From NCBI GenBank assembly GCA_950097015.1, contig CATNEN010000029.1:5103501-5167500 (forward strand): 64,000 nt of DNA, written 5' to 3'. Shown piece after piece: positions 1-23,100 of this stretch (positions are counted from its first letter, which is position 1; every line of letters starts with the position of its first letter). Under the pieces are notes generated by a model that was not told the origin of the DNA, did no database searches, and saw only the letters and a list, made by a program, of their open reading frames with translations. Origin of the DNA: Macrostomum hystrix. Its lineage: Eukaryota > Platyhelminthes > Macrostomidae. The translations under genes were made by a program, and so were the position numbers.

Positions 1-497
1 GTCTCCCGTGACTCTACCGTGACTCATCTTTTAACTTTCTTATACTAGCGTATTTCCTTCCGTATCTCAATTTCTTTCAGCAAAAGAAGCAGAACAGGTT
101 GCCCGCCCCAAGTCAACAGCTTCGCCCCTACACAATCCCGTCCCTAGCACAAAAAATTGCACAGGAAGTTTCGCTTCACTAAAATGTCTATGGTAAAAAA
201 CAACAATTCTATCCATGCATTACGGGCGCGCTGCTTTAATGGTGGACATACTACACACACGCATTATTCTATGGCCTAAACGAGTCCCGCAATCACATCT
301 CTCTTGTGCTTGTACCAAACACAAAAACTTTGTCTATGGCCAATCTTTAAAGATAACTATAACTACGCAATAATCGGGACGCAATGATTAGGCCGTAGAA
401 TAAGGAAATATAACATCCTGTGGTTTTTAATTAGCGCCCTTAAAGCATGGGTACTTTTGTTTACTATTTACAGTGAGAAGTAGCATACAAACAAATG
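1..497. other. Spacer downstream of gene A, nothing recognised
   Basis: AT-rich DNA without a convincing coding segment, RNA gene or tandem array. Confidence 0.6.
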
Positions 498-503
498 TTT
501 ATT
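498..503 (-). terminator. Poly(A) signal of receptor gene A
   Basis: AATAAA on the minus strand (TTTATT on plus) about 63 nt downstream of the gene A stop codon. This is a normal spacing for a very short 3' UTR. Confidence 0.5.
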
Positions 504-565
504 GCACGGTGTTTGTCGATATAAAAATTCAGGTCTCCATTTTCTTTCCACTTTTTTTTCTAGTC

Positions 566-10947
<10,382 letters not shown>

Positions 10948-10970
10948 TCTCCAGTCTGGTCAGTTAAACC

Positions 10971-11002
10971 TTTTTATAACTGCCTGATTGGCCTCTCATT
11001 GG
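10971..11002 (-). promoter_or_regulatory. TATA and CCAAT boxes of receptor gene A
   Basis: On the minus strand TATAAAAA (10971-10978) lies 24-31 nt upstream of the first ATG (10947). Two CCAAT boxes (ATTGG on plus at 10987-10991 and 10998-11002) lie just behind it. With usual TATA spacing, transcription would begin close to 10945. The in-frame second ATG at 10929 (MPICQ) is then the more likely initiator, giving a 788-aa precursor. Confidence 0.6.
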
Positions 11003-11349
11003 CTGGTGCAAACCAGTTTTGTTTTCAACCAGTAGCATAACAGAACTATTCAAGCTCTGTTTCAGGCTTAGTATAAAGAATTTACACCTGCAATGGATTA
11101 TTTAAACCGAAAGCCAGTTGGGACAATAAAGCCTCTTATTAACTCGCTACTTTTTAAGGCCCAAAATTTTTCCGTCTCCGAATGAAAAAATTGCCGCTTT
11201 TCCTAGATTTTTTGCTGAAAAATCTGTCACCGTAATTGCACAGTTGTGTTTTCTGTTTTCGATCGAAATTGGACAGGTTTTGGCGAGATAATCTTCGTCT
11301 ACAATTTGTAAAAACAAATGCTCGTACTTTAGCAAATCTAATCTAGCAA

Positions 11350-12597
11350 AGCTCGTACCTAGCAGTTATCTACCTAGCAGTTATCTACCTAGCAGTTATC
11401 TACCTAGCAGTTATCTACCTAGCAGTTATCTACCTAGCAGTTATCTACCTAGCAGTTATCTACCTAGCAGTTATCTACCTAGCGCTTATCTACCTAGCAG
11501 TTTTCTGCCTAGCAGTTATCTACCTAGCAGTTATCTACCTAGCAGTTATCTACCTAGCATTTATCTTACCTAGCAGTTATCTACCTAGCAGTTATCTACC
11601 TAGCGCTTATCTACCTAGCAGTTATCTACCTAGCGCTTATCTACCTAGCAGTTATCTACCTAGCGCTTATCTACCTAGCAGTTTTCTGCCTAGCAGTTAT
11701 CTACCTAGCAGTTATCTACCTAGCAGTTATCTACCTAGCAGTTATCTACCTAGCAGTTATCTACCTAGCAGTTATCTACCTAGCGCTTATCTACCTAGCA
11801 GTTATCTACCTAGCGCTTATCTACCTAGCAGTTTTCTGCCTAGCAGTTATCTACCTAGCAGTTATCTACCTAGCAGTTATCTACCTAGCAGTTTTCTACC
11901 TAGCAGTTATCTACCTAGCAGTTATCTACCTAGCGCTTATCTACCTAGCAGTTTTCTGCCTAGCAGTTATCTACCTAGCAGTTATCTACCTAGCAGTTAT
12001 CTACCTAGCAGTTATCTTACCTAGCAGTTATCTACCTAGCAGTTATCTACCTAGCGCTTATCTACCTAGCAGTTATCTACCTAGCAGTTATCTACCTAGC
12101 AGTTATCTACCTAGCAGTTATCTATCTAGCAGTTATCTACCTAGCGCTTATCTACCTATCGGTTATCTACCTAGCGCTTATCTACCTATCGGTTATCTAC
12201 CTAGCAGTTATCTACCTAGCGCTTATCTACCTAGCAGTTTTCTGCCTAGCAGTTATCTACCTAGCAGTTATCTACCTAGCAGTTATCTACCTAGCAGTTA
12301 TCTACCTAGCAGTTATCTACCTAGCAGTTATCTACCTAGCAGTTATCTATCTAGCAGTTATCTACCTAGCGCTTATCTACCTATCGGTTATCTACCTAGC
12401 AGTTATCTACCTAGCGCTTATCTACCTAGCAGTTTTCTGCCTAGCAGTTATCTACCTAGCAGTTATCTACCTAGCAGTTATCTACCTAGCAGTTATCTAC
12501 CTAGCAGTTATCTACCTAGCAGTTATCTACCTAGCAGTTATCTACCTAGCGCTTATCTACCTATCATTTTTCTGCCTAGCAGTTACCTAGCAATTGT
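11350..12597. repeat. 15-bp tandem array between the divergent receptor genes
   Basis: About 83 copies of CTACCTAGCAGTTAT with variants GCGCTTAT, GCAGTTTTCTG and ATCGGTTAT. The variants recur in the same order, giving a higher-order structure. The array occupies over a third of the spacer shared by the two receptor promoters. Confidence 0.95.
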
Positions 12598-13228
12598 CTA
12601 ATTCTACGAACATGCAGCGGTAATATTTTCAAAAATATTCTGTTACAATTTTCATTTCCTTATCTTACAAAATTATTAAAGAATGTGTACAATAGTTCCA
12701 ACATCCTACTTTAAGTACAAAGTTATTGATAAGAAAAAATAGATTTTAAGAAAAGCAAATTGAATTCCAAAACAATCAGAGAACCAGCTCTAAAAAAGAT
12801 AATTACCCTGTTAGATAAGCATAGAAAGGCACCTGAAATATCCCAGAAACACTCTTTGATGAAGAGCGGATTATTCTTCTACAGCCGCCCTCCACCAACT
12901 GCCTGGGTCATTTAATCCCATTTCCTCAGTCGCCAGCCTCAGCTGGGGGCACGTGACGGGGAATTAATTACCGACCTCCATTACTTTTATCCCCAGGATG
13001 TAAGAGAAAAATAGCACAGCAACGGCGGGTCATGCATCAAATTCTATTCAAACCGGCGATCATAAATACAGCCTGTTTCTGACACTGTCCAGTGCTGTCC
13101 AGCTGTAACTGCTTTGACGGCAATTTGTCAACTCTCAGTAAAGCACACTTTGCGATGCGCTGATAAACAGAGCATTTGGAAACACTCGCTTTATTACTAA
13201 CCTAACCTGAGATAGCGCGCAAGGGCCT
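12598..13228. other. Unique intergenic DNA between receptor genes
   Basis: No gene seen. A GC-richer patch at about 12880-13000 contains GCACGTGAC and CAGCTG E-box-like motifs and could be a shared control element. This is speculation from composition only. Confidence 0.4.
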
Positions 13229-13660
13229 GAGACAGCCTCACCTGAGTATCTGGAGGATGAGACAGCCTCACCTGAGTATCTGGAGGATGAGACAGCCTCA
13301 CCTGAGTATCTAGAGAGTGAGACAGCCGCACCTGAGTATGCATGGAGGGTGAGACAGCCGCACATGAGTATCTAGAGAGTGAGACAGCCTCACCTGAGTA
13401 TCTAGAGAGTGAGACAGCCTCACCTGAGTATGTGGAGGGTGAGACAGCCTCACATGAGTATCTAGAGAGTGAGACAGCCTCACCTGAGTATCTAGAGAGT
13501 GAGACAGCCTCACCTGAGTATGTGGAGGGTGAGACAGCCGCACCTGAGTATCTAGAGAGTGAGACAGCCGCACCTGAGTATGTGGAGGGTTAGACAGCCG
13601 CACCTGAGTATGTGGAGGGTTAGACAGCCGCACCTGAGTATGTGGAGGGTGAGACAGCCT
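13229..13660. repeat. 30-bp tandem array upstream of gene B
   Basis: About 14 copies of a 30-bp unit beginning GAGACAGCCTCACCTGAGTA. Two variants of the second half (CTAGAGAGT and TGTGGAGGGT) alternate. Confidence 0.9.
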
Positions 13661-13994
13661 GAGCAAAAGTTGCACATCTTCTTGTGCTTAACCTGCAAGC
13701 CAGTGAGTGGTTTCCTAGAATTTCCGAACCAAACGTGAAAGATTTTAGGTTAGGCACTTTTTATCCCGGCACAAGACAAATTTGCAAATCAGAGATTTTT
13801 CTGTAAAGGTGTAGGTGAAATACTTAGTATTAAAAATGTCAATGATAAAAAGTTTCCAGAAAGAGTTGACAATTTTCAATGCATACTTCAGTGTGTTTGC
13901 TTACTCCACTGTAGTTGATGCACTGAGCAACCAATGGCAGCTCAACTGGCAGAGTTGGCTAAAAACCAAAGGGATGTAGGAAACAGACTGAGCC

Positions 13995-14037
13995 CCAATC
14001 TGATTGGTTCTGGTGGGTTGACAAACTTTTATAAAAA
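13995..14037 (+). promoter_or_regulatory. TATA and CCAAT boxes of receptor gene B
   Basis: CCAAT at 13995-13999 and an inverted ATTGG shortly after precede TATAAAAA at 14030-14037. The TATA box is 92 nt before the ATG at 14122, which predicts a 5' leader of about 60 nt. The core promoter layout matches that of the divergent paralogue A. Confidence 0.6.
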
Positions 14038-14121
14038 GTCTTGTCGATGACTTTAGGAGTTTTACCAAAAATAGCAAACGTTGCCGAACGGAGTTAGACA
14101 CCGATTGGTAAAATCTGCTAT

Positions 14122-17100
14122 ATGCGACCAACAATGAGCAAACACCTGGCGGCCATTGTATTTATGCTCGCTGCTGTCTGCGCTGGCGAGGAGCTGCGTA
14201 TTGGTGAGTCTGAAGAAAATAGAAACCTTTAGCTGCCTCCCAGGCTTTTCAAATCCTTTAGATAAGGTCACATCTGACCCAACTCGTTAAAATAGGACTA
14301 CGCTAAAATCCGCCCCTTCACTAACCTATCCGCCTCCTTCACTAACCAATCCGCCCCTTCACTAACCAATCCGCCCCTTCACTAACCAATCCGCCCCTTC
14401 ACTAACCAATCCGCCCCTTCACTAACCAATCCGCCCCTTCACTAACCAATCCGCCCCTTCACTAACCAATCCGCCCGTTCACGAACAGTTTAACCATCTC
14501 AATCTAAATTTTCCGCCCTTAACGATGAACTAACAAACTTTCAAATCCGTCCGACGTCAGCGTCGGCAAGATATTCAGCGATTCTCGTCGCGACAAGGAC
14601 AAATTACAATGCTCCGTATAAATCTCTTCGACGTATCCACATTGGTTTAAAAGTGTAAAAATTATCAATGCAATTTAGTCAACAATGATAGCCAATATGA
14701 TTAAATGATGCAATTTTGTGAGCAGAAAATGTTTGCCACCCAACACTCCGACAAAAATCGTTGAATGTCTCGACGATGCCGATGTTCTGTGAATCTGGAA
14801 GTTGTCTCATCAAATACGAGACCTGGCTCGTAGAGCAGAAAATTTTTGGATCTTCGTCGACCGCGAATTTTCAAATTTGGCAAATCGACCTTTTTAGATA
14901 GGGTCATCTAAGCGCGACATCTTATGAGTTAGGGTGCAGCAGCGAAGAGAAGGCTTGGGGACTTCCAGTGCAATGTACTCCCACGGGCACAGTAGGGTGT
15001 ACAGTGCATAGCAATAAGAAAGTCAGGGCTCAGGAGTCAGTGGAATGGGCGGAATTGCCTCTCGCTGGCTGCGGGTCTACCTCGCACCAAATGATGTGCC
15101 AGTGCTCACAGCCCTCATGAAAATGTCATAATTGTTATTTATAAGCACCGCTGGAATAAATCGGAATGTTTAAAAATTTCTGTTGAATTTTAATTAACAA
15201 ACCATTTTGTCATCCGTAAGTTATAGCCGTTTGTCAGAAAAAGCCATAAAGTAAGGCTCAGTCCATTGTATAATTTAGTATTCTATGAAAAACTTCTGCG
15301 CTTAGGGGAGTAATTGCCCAATCAGCTAATATCATTTTAATGACATATTTGTGACTCACAACGAAGAGGCTTTAATAACCATAACTACCTACCTTTTCCT
15401 GGGATGCCTTTAGCCAAATATTGATTAATGAAATTCTAAACACATTGCAGTTTTCGTTCTGCCAAAAAACGGATAGAAAATAATAATTATGAAAAAAACT
15501 GGAGCAGAATAAAATGAAACAACAAAGAAAGCTCCAAAACAAAACCGGGTGCTCAGTTTCTGCCGCTAGTCGTTTGTTGGTCAGCTGCACATGTCCAGAC
15601 TCTAAATCACCTTTGTTTGACTTTGCTGAATAATTGATTAACTGTAGGGGAGTATTATGGACAGGTCTGAGTGCATCGACTCCAAATCTACTTTCTCACC
15701 ATAATGTTTACAAAATTCTGCATTTCTGCATAATATAGCCTTGGGTTGTACACCCAGCAACCTAAAAAATCATGCAATTTTAGCAGTTTGAGAATTCGAT
15801 TATGTACAAACGGTACTCATGTTCTGTAGTCATGTGCCCAGACTCGTTAGTTAACATAATAGTACAAAGAGGACTTAGAAGCCACGAACTGTGGGATAGT
15901 TTCGATAGAGGCGTGGTTAAGATGAGTCAGCAAAGTTTTTCGGCTCTCCCAGAAAGGGGGTTAAAATAGCTAGTTCACATATACTAAAAGTAAACTTTTC
16001 TATTTTTATTTATCTGGCTCAGCAATTCAAGCATGCAGATACCATTTTATAAACCTCACAATGCGGTGTTAGGGCATTGTGCAAACACCGTTTGTACTTT
16101 TAGCTTAGTTACAGATGAATAGAGCCGTAGTGAATAACGATTTTCGGTGGCGTCTGTCTTCGATCAGTGGAGAGTCAAGCCGAAGGAGGAATGTCATTTG
16201 TGGCTGGTTGGGATGGGTGAAGTGCGCGTAACGAGAATACCTTTCAGTGAAGTAGAAACTCGAAGGAACATAGTGCCTACCACTAAGCTGTTGCGTGAGA
16301 AACAGCAGGCGAGTAAGTCGGGAGAGGAGAACAGCTTCAAAGAAGATGTCATGTGACTATAAGTCTAAGCAAGAAAAAAGCTGCTTTTCCGGTGGCTGAA
16401 GCTTGTGATAGTTGAATAAGTACGCTCAAACTCTCGCGCTCCACACTGCTCAAAAACTTTGTGATGAGAAACGTTCCAGGGAGTTAGTGTGAGTATCAGG
16501 CAGTCAGTGTGAGTACCAGGCAGTCAGTGGAAGTATCAGGCAGTCAGTGGAAGTATCAGGCAGTCAGTGAGAGTATCAGGCAGTCAGTGTGAGTATCAGG
16601 CAGTCAGTGAGAGTATCAGGCAGTCAGTGAGAGTATCAGGCAGTCAGTGAGAGTATCAGGCAGTCAGTGAGAGTATCAGGCAGTCAGTGTGAGTATCAGG
16701 CAGTCAGTGTGAGTATCAGGCAGTCAGTGAGAGTATCAGGCAGTCAGTGGAAGTATCAGGCAGTCAGTGGGAGTATCAGGCAGTCAGTGAGAGTATCAGG
16801 CCGTCAGTGTAAGTATCTGGGATTTCATGTCCCAACTCCTTGTCGGCAAACTTATCCAAAGGCCATATCCAAGAAAAAGAATAGACAAGGCTATTTGCTT
16901 TTCATTAGCCCAGCTTGTGCAGCTGAGTTAATGGCATAGCGCGTTGCAGCGCGAGTCACTCACAACTTATCTTGCAGGCTTTCTAGTGCCAGCCCAGTCC
17001 AGCAGTATTGCGGGTCAGTTTTCTGTTGAACAATTTGTTTCCTTCAACCGATCAACAGACGGAGCTAATGTGCAGGTACTTGGAGCAGTCTTCAGTGTGG

Positions 17101-20100
17101 ACTTCGCACTGAGTGAGTTTGGTTGTTGATTTTTGTTGCTAATATACGCACTCGTACGTAATGTTTATTGATGTGGTGGTGCCAGGACTACCTCATACTC
17201 TGAAGCAATTCATCCAAGATTTAATTAATGTGGAATGCTTTAATTAATTGAATTTCTTGTGACGAGTGGGCTAGTAGTAAAAGTGGAAGCAGTATTGATT
17301 TTTTGTTTTGTAGGAGACTATTTGTACTTTAATTCGATTGTATACTATTCTGCTGATTGAAAATCTTCATTCTTATTATAAGCTATAGACAGCTTGTTTG
17401 TCTGCTTCTCATTTCGTCCGTGTGTCTGTCTGCCAGTCGATGTGTTTTGTCTGTCACTCCGGCTGTAAGTGGCTGAAGGCTGCGTTTTTTGGCCGAAGCG
17501 AAAAGTCTGTCTGTGGACGTGTCTGCCAGTCAATCTTTTGACGTGTCTGTCCGTCAGTCTCTCGACGTGTCTGTCAGTCTGTCTGGCTCCTGTCACTGCA
17601 CTCCATCCGCTGATGGCCTACCTCATTGTGAACCAGCCGAGTCCCTGCAGACGTGGCGCCCACACTTTCTCCTCAACTACCTGGCCTGCCCGCTGCCACC
17701 TGCCACCGCCAGCGCTGCGGGCTTCATTGAGATCGTCCTGGACGCCGCCGACTGCCGCGACTCGACGGTTGTCTCGGATGCCGCAAAGAACGGATCGGCG
17801 ATTGTCCTGCAGTCAGGAGCCTGGCCGGCGGCGGCCGTTGAGCTAGTCAATAACTTCTCCAGCTTGGCCATTGTGCTGGGCCAGTCAGTGACCGGTGAGT
17901 GACCCCCAACCCCCTCCTCAACGATGAACTAAATTTCAAAACCGTCCAACGTCAGCATCGTCGAGATAATCAGCGATTCTTGACGAAGACCATGGTGACA
18001 TGAACAAAAAATATTTCTCAGTATACAACCCCTTTGACGAATCCCTGTTGGTTCAAAAGTTTGTAAAAAAACATTAATATCCGACATGATTACATGGTGA
18101 AATTTTCAGAATAATTTTTTGCTACTACTGGTGGTTTTCGCCACCAGAATTGTTGAATACCTCGACGATGTCTATGTTTTTGTGATTCTGGAAGTTATTT
18201 CATCGGATAGAGTGGAAAATCGTATCCTGTTTCCAGCATTTTCATGACAATTTGTTGAATATTTTAAGAGATGCAGAAAAAAAGAAAAAAGTGGATACTT
18301 GAAATGCCCACATGTTCTTTCTGCTGTCAACCAATTCATTGGGATGCTGACTCGGAGCACCTGGTCACGGCACTCAGCAATGTCCGCATGAGATTATCGA
18401 TCAATCTGGTCTATTCCTATATTCACAATTCCCTAAGCCCAATGAGATGTCTAGCATCTTAGTACACAGCCATTGTTCATGTCATCTGCACACTGTCCAA
18501 TGCATGCCTTAAGTGTCGATGCAAAGTTCAAATTGAGTCTGCCTGAGTTGTTTGGAAAAAAAAAGACGAAAGATCAATAATGTTTAGGTGCGCTGACCAG
18601 TTTAGCAAACCTAAGTTGTGCAAAAAAAAATTAATTACATTTTTTGGCCTATAATGACCAATCCACTCCTTCACTAACCTATCCGCCTCCTTCACTAACC
18701 AATCCGCCCCTTCACTAACCAATCCGCTCCTTCACTAACCAATCCGCCCCTTCACTAACCGATTCGCCCGCTCACTAACCAATCCGCCCCTTCACTAACC
18801 AATCCGCTCCTTCACTAACCAATCCGCCGCTTCACTAACCAATCCGCCTCCTTCACTAACCAATCCGCCTCCTTCACTAACCTATCCGCCTCCTTCACTA
18901 ACGAATCCGCCTCCTTCACTAACCAATCCGCCTCCTTCACTAACCTATCCGCCTCCTTCACTAACCAATCCGCCTCCTTCACTAACCAATCCGCCTCCTT
19001 CACTAACCAATCCGCCTCCTTCACTAACCTATCCGCCTCCTTCACTAACGAATCCGCCTCCTTCACTAACCGATCAGCCTCCTTCACTAACCTATCCGCC
19101 TCCTTCACTAACCAATCCGCCTCCTTCACTAACCAATCCGCCTCCTTCACTAACCAATCCGCCTCCTTCACTAACCAATCCGCCTCCTTCACTAACCAAT
19201 CCGCCTCCTTCACTAACCAATCCGCCTCCTTCACTAACCAAATCCACCCCGTCACTAACACATCCGCCCCCCCAAAAGCCTCTATTCCTGTACCAAAGCC
19301 GACCCGATCCGCCCCTACGCCAGGCCCCTCAGCGGAGCTGCTACGCCGCTTATCGTCAGGCTGGCAGCAGAACCGGCAGCTGACTCTGGTTCCAGTCGAT
19401 GACTACGTGTACTCTGGCGGCTACAACCTGACTGCTGGAATTTCTACAGCCGATGCAGCGCTTCTATTGGCCACAAATCAAGCTCAATTAGCAGCTGCCA
19501 TCAAACAAGTGAGTGGAGTCGCTGCAATAAGAATAATGATAAGAATTGCAGGAGAGCTGCGGGCAATGGCACATCAGGTGGTGACACTAGACCTGCAGCC
19601 AGCGAGGAGGCAATTCTGCCCATTTTCGCTGACTCCTGAGCACACGCGCACACGGATACCGTACGCAGGCACACTCACACAGGTTTATTCATCTGTATCT
19701 GCTGAGTTTCTTGGAGTTTGGCCCTCAATGGCGTAAATTGCACGACAAGCCCCCAAGCCTTCTCACCGCGGCTGCGCCCCATATGAATGAATGTGGCCTC
19801 GACGCGGAATCGAGCTTAGGGACCTTGGGGCGAGAGGCGACCGTGGGTCGCTGTTAAAATACTTCAGTATGTCAATTTAATTTGCTTAAATTCACATTTT
19901 TGTTTACTGTCCAACAATTTTTTTAATTGCAAACTGATCGCATTACCAATTAGCTATGAATTAGAAATGAGATATTTTACAACAAATTAAAAACCAAATG
20001 CTTAGATCTGTCATTAATGTCAATCAATAAATTGACCCGTTGAAAAGTTGCTCAAGTCAATATCTGGATTAGAAGGAAAAATAATTTCAACTGAAGAAGA

Positions 20101-23100
20101 CAAACAAACAAAAGGTACTTTGGTCGGCATTCGATCGATCAATCGATCGATCAGAACAAAAGCTTTGAGCGAAAGTAAAATAAAAATGAAATCGCAACAT
20201 TTGCTTTCACCGTATTTAGTTTCCCAATTGATCCTTGCTCGAGAAATGCATTGCGCTGCATTGTAAGTTCAAAAATGTTCAATGAAATTCAATGCTACCC
20301 ATGCAAACTTTGCATTTAAATATTTGTCTACATAGTCAAAAAAGAACAAAAATACAAGAATATTTACGAAAAAAGACACCAGAAAGTGCTCAAATACGAA
20401 AATAGAATTTCTGACTATGCGGTGCCTTAGAAGTAGACATATTGAAAATCTTATCCTTGAGAAAAGACGATGTGACTCCTGGACTTAAAATATGACACAA
20501 TGAGAATCGTAGCCTTAGAAGTACACACAATGAGAATCATAGCCTTAAAGGTACATACAATGAGAATCGTAGCCTTAGAAGTACATACAATGAGAATCGT
20601 AGTCTTAAAATATGACACAATGAGAATCGTAGTCTTAGAATATGACACAATGAGAATCGTAGCCTTAAAAGCAGACACAATGAGAATCGTAGTCTTAGAA
20701 TATGACACAATGAGAATCGTAGCCTTAAAAGCAGACACAATGAGAATCGTAGCCTTAGAAGTACACACAATTGGAACCGTAGCCATAAAAGCAGACACAA
20801 TGAGAATCGTAGCCTTTGTAGTAGACAATATGAGAATCGTAGCCTTAGAAGCAGACACAATGAGAATCGTAGCCTTAGAAGTACACACAATTGGAACCGT
20901 AGCCTTAAAAGCAGACACAATGAGAATCGTAGCCTTTGTAGTAGACAATATGAGAACCGTAGCCTTAAAAGCAGACACAATGAGAATCGTAGCCTTTGTA
21001 GTAGACAATATGAGAATCGTAGCCTTAGAAGCAGACACAATGAGAATCGTAGCCTTAGAAGCAGACACAATGAGAATCGTAGCCTTAGAAGCAGACACAA
21101 TGAGAATCGTAGCCTTTGAAGTACACACAATGAGAATCGTAGCCTTAGAAGCAGACACAATGATAATCGTAGCCTTTGAAGTACACACAATGAGAATCGT
21201 AGCCTTAGAAGCAGACACAATGAGAATCGTAGCCTTTGAAGTACACACAATGAGAATCGTAGCCTTAGAAGCAGACACAATGAGAATCGTAGCCTTTGAA
21301 GTACACACAATGAGAATCGTAGCCTTAGAAGCAGACACAATGAGAATCGTAGCCTTTGAAGTACACACAATGAGAATCGTAGCCTTAGAAGCAGACACAA
21401 TGAGAATCGTAGCCTTTGAAGTACACACAATGAGAATCGTAGCCTTAGAAGCAGACACAATGAATGACACAAGCAGACACAAGAAGCAACACATTGAAGT
21501 AGACAATATGATAATCTCATTGTAGTACAATTACAACAATGTCCACCGCTAAACTTGAATCTGCAGGCGTGCAACTCAACGTTAATTCTTGGTCGACCTC
21601 TGCTGTTGAACGAAACTGGCAGCGCCGGTTGTCCTTTCTGCCAGTTGACACCGGCAAACCTCACTGATCCGTTCGCTGATTGCGAAGCCAGGCCCGGACT
21701 CTGTCATTTTCTTCGAGGCGCTCGGGTGTCTGCTGCGGCGGGATCATCCGGACTGCTTCAAACGACGGCATTGCTACGCATCCTGATTGATGTGTTCAGC
21801 CTGACTGGCGGTAATGTTGGAGTGGCTGCCGCAGTTCGGCAGATTCGCGACTCGATGGTTGAGCGACAGTTTGTGCACTGCAGGAGCCGGCGAGCCACTC
21901 GGCTGGATTATCAGGGCCAGTTTAGTGTCGGTTCCGGCCTGGCTTTGACGATGCCGTTGGCTAGCGCCCGGCGAAGCTGGCTGGAGGGGCGGCACGTAAT
22001 TGTTGGACTTAAGATGGTGCGGATTTGAATGCTGGGGTCAAGCAGTACGAGTTAGGGGAGTGAGGTGGGTGAAGGAGTGAGGTGGGAGGAGTGAGGTGGG
22101 TGAAGGAGTAAGGTGGGTGAAGGAGTGAGGTGGGTGAAGGAGTGAGGTGGGTGAAGGAGTGAGGTGGTTGAAGGAGTGAGGTGGTTATGGGAATGAGGTG
22201 TCAGATTAATTAGGTTGGTAGAGGAGTGAAGTGGGTAGTGTGGTTAGGTGGGCGGAGGAGTTGTTTCAGAGTACTAATAAGATGGGGTGGAGGAGGGAGG
22301 TGGGTGAAGTAGGCAGGTGAGGAAGTGGATTGGGTTTGGGGATTGGGGTAGATTTAGATGAGTGAGATTTACAAACTGTAATACTGTAATTGTAATACTG
22401 TAATACTGTAATTAAATTGAGCTAGTGTTGTAATTAGAAACCTGGTGAACACAAAAGTACTCAAATATTAGACATGCGGAAGAAAAGAGCAATTTATACT
22501 TATTTAGAAAGTATTTAGAAGTACGATATGGACATTTTGAAAATGTACTTTTCCAGACACCTGACACCTGAGCATTATTTTAATATAATGCTCAGGTGTC
22601 AGGAATTTGGTATTCACACTCCGGTTCAATGTACGAGCTAGACAGCACGTCGGTGTCAGGAGAATGATAAGACTGATTTGGTTTCCTGATATAGTTATAC
22701 GGTTTGGGTCAGTAATCGCATTAGTTCCCAGTACTTCTTCGGGTGTCTTACCATGCAGAAAATGTGTTAGACAACATCTTATAATTAACCTGATAAAACC
22801 AACCCAGATAGTCCAGGTCTATAATTAGGCTGTGTGTACTGTTCGTGCACTAGAAGAATTACTCTGAGTTACCTGCTCAGCGAAACACATAAATCTAGTC
22901 CCACCTGATCCGTATTTCTACAGGTCGCTCCATTCACATTTCCTGGCTCTGTGACGAAGGACGGCTTTGAAGTGAATGTAACAGGATTGGTCATCGACAT
23001 GCTGAATGAAATAGCCAGGCGCCTGAAGTTCACGTGAGCGAGAAAAAGTTCTTTGCGGAGTGAAGTTAATGTTTGCGGAGTGGGGTTGGTGTTGAAAGAG

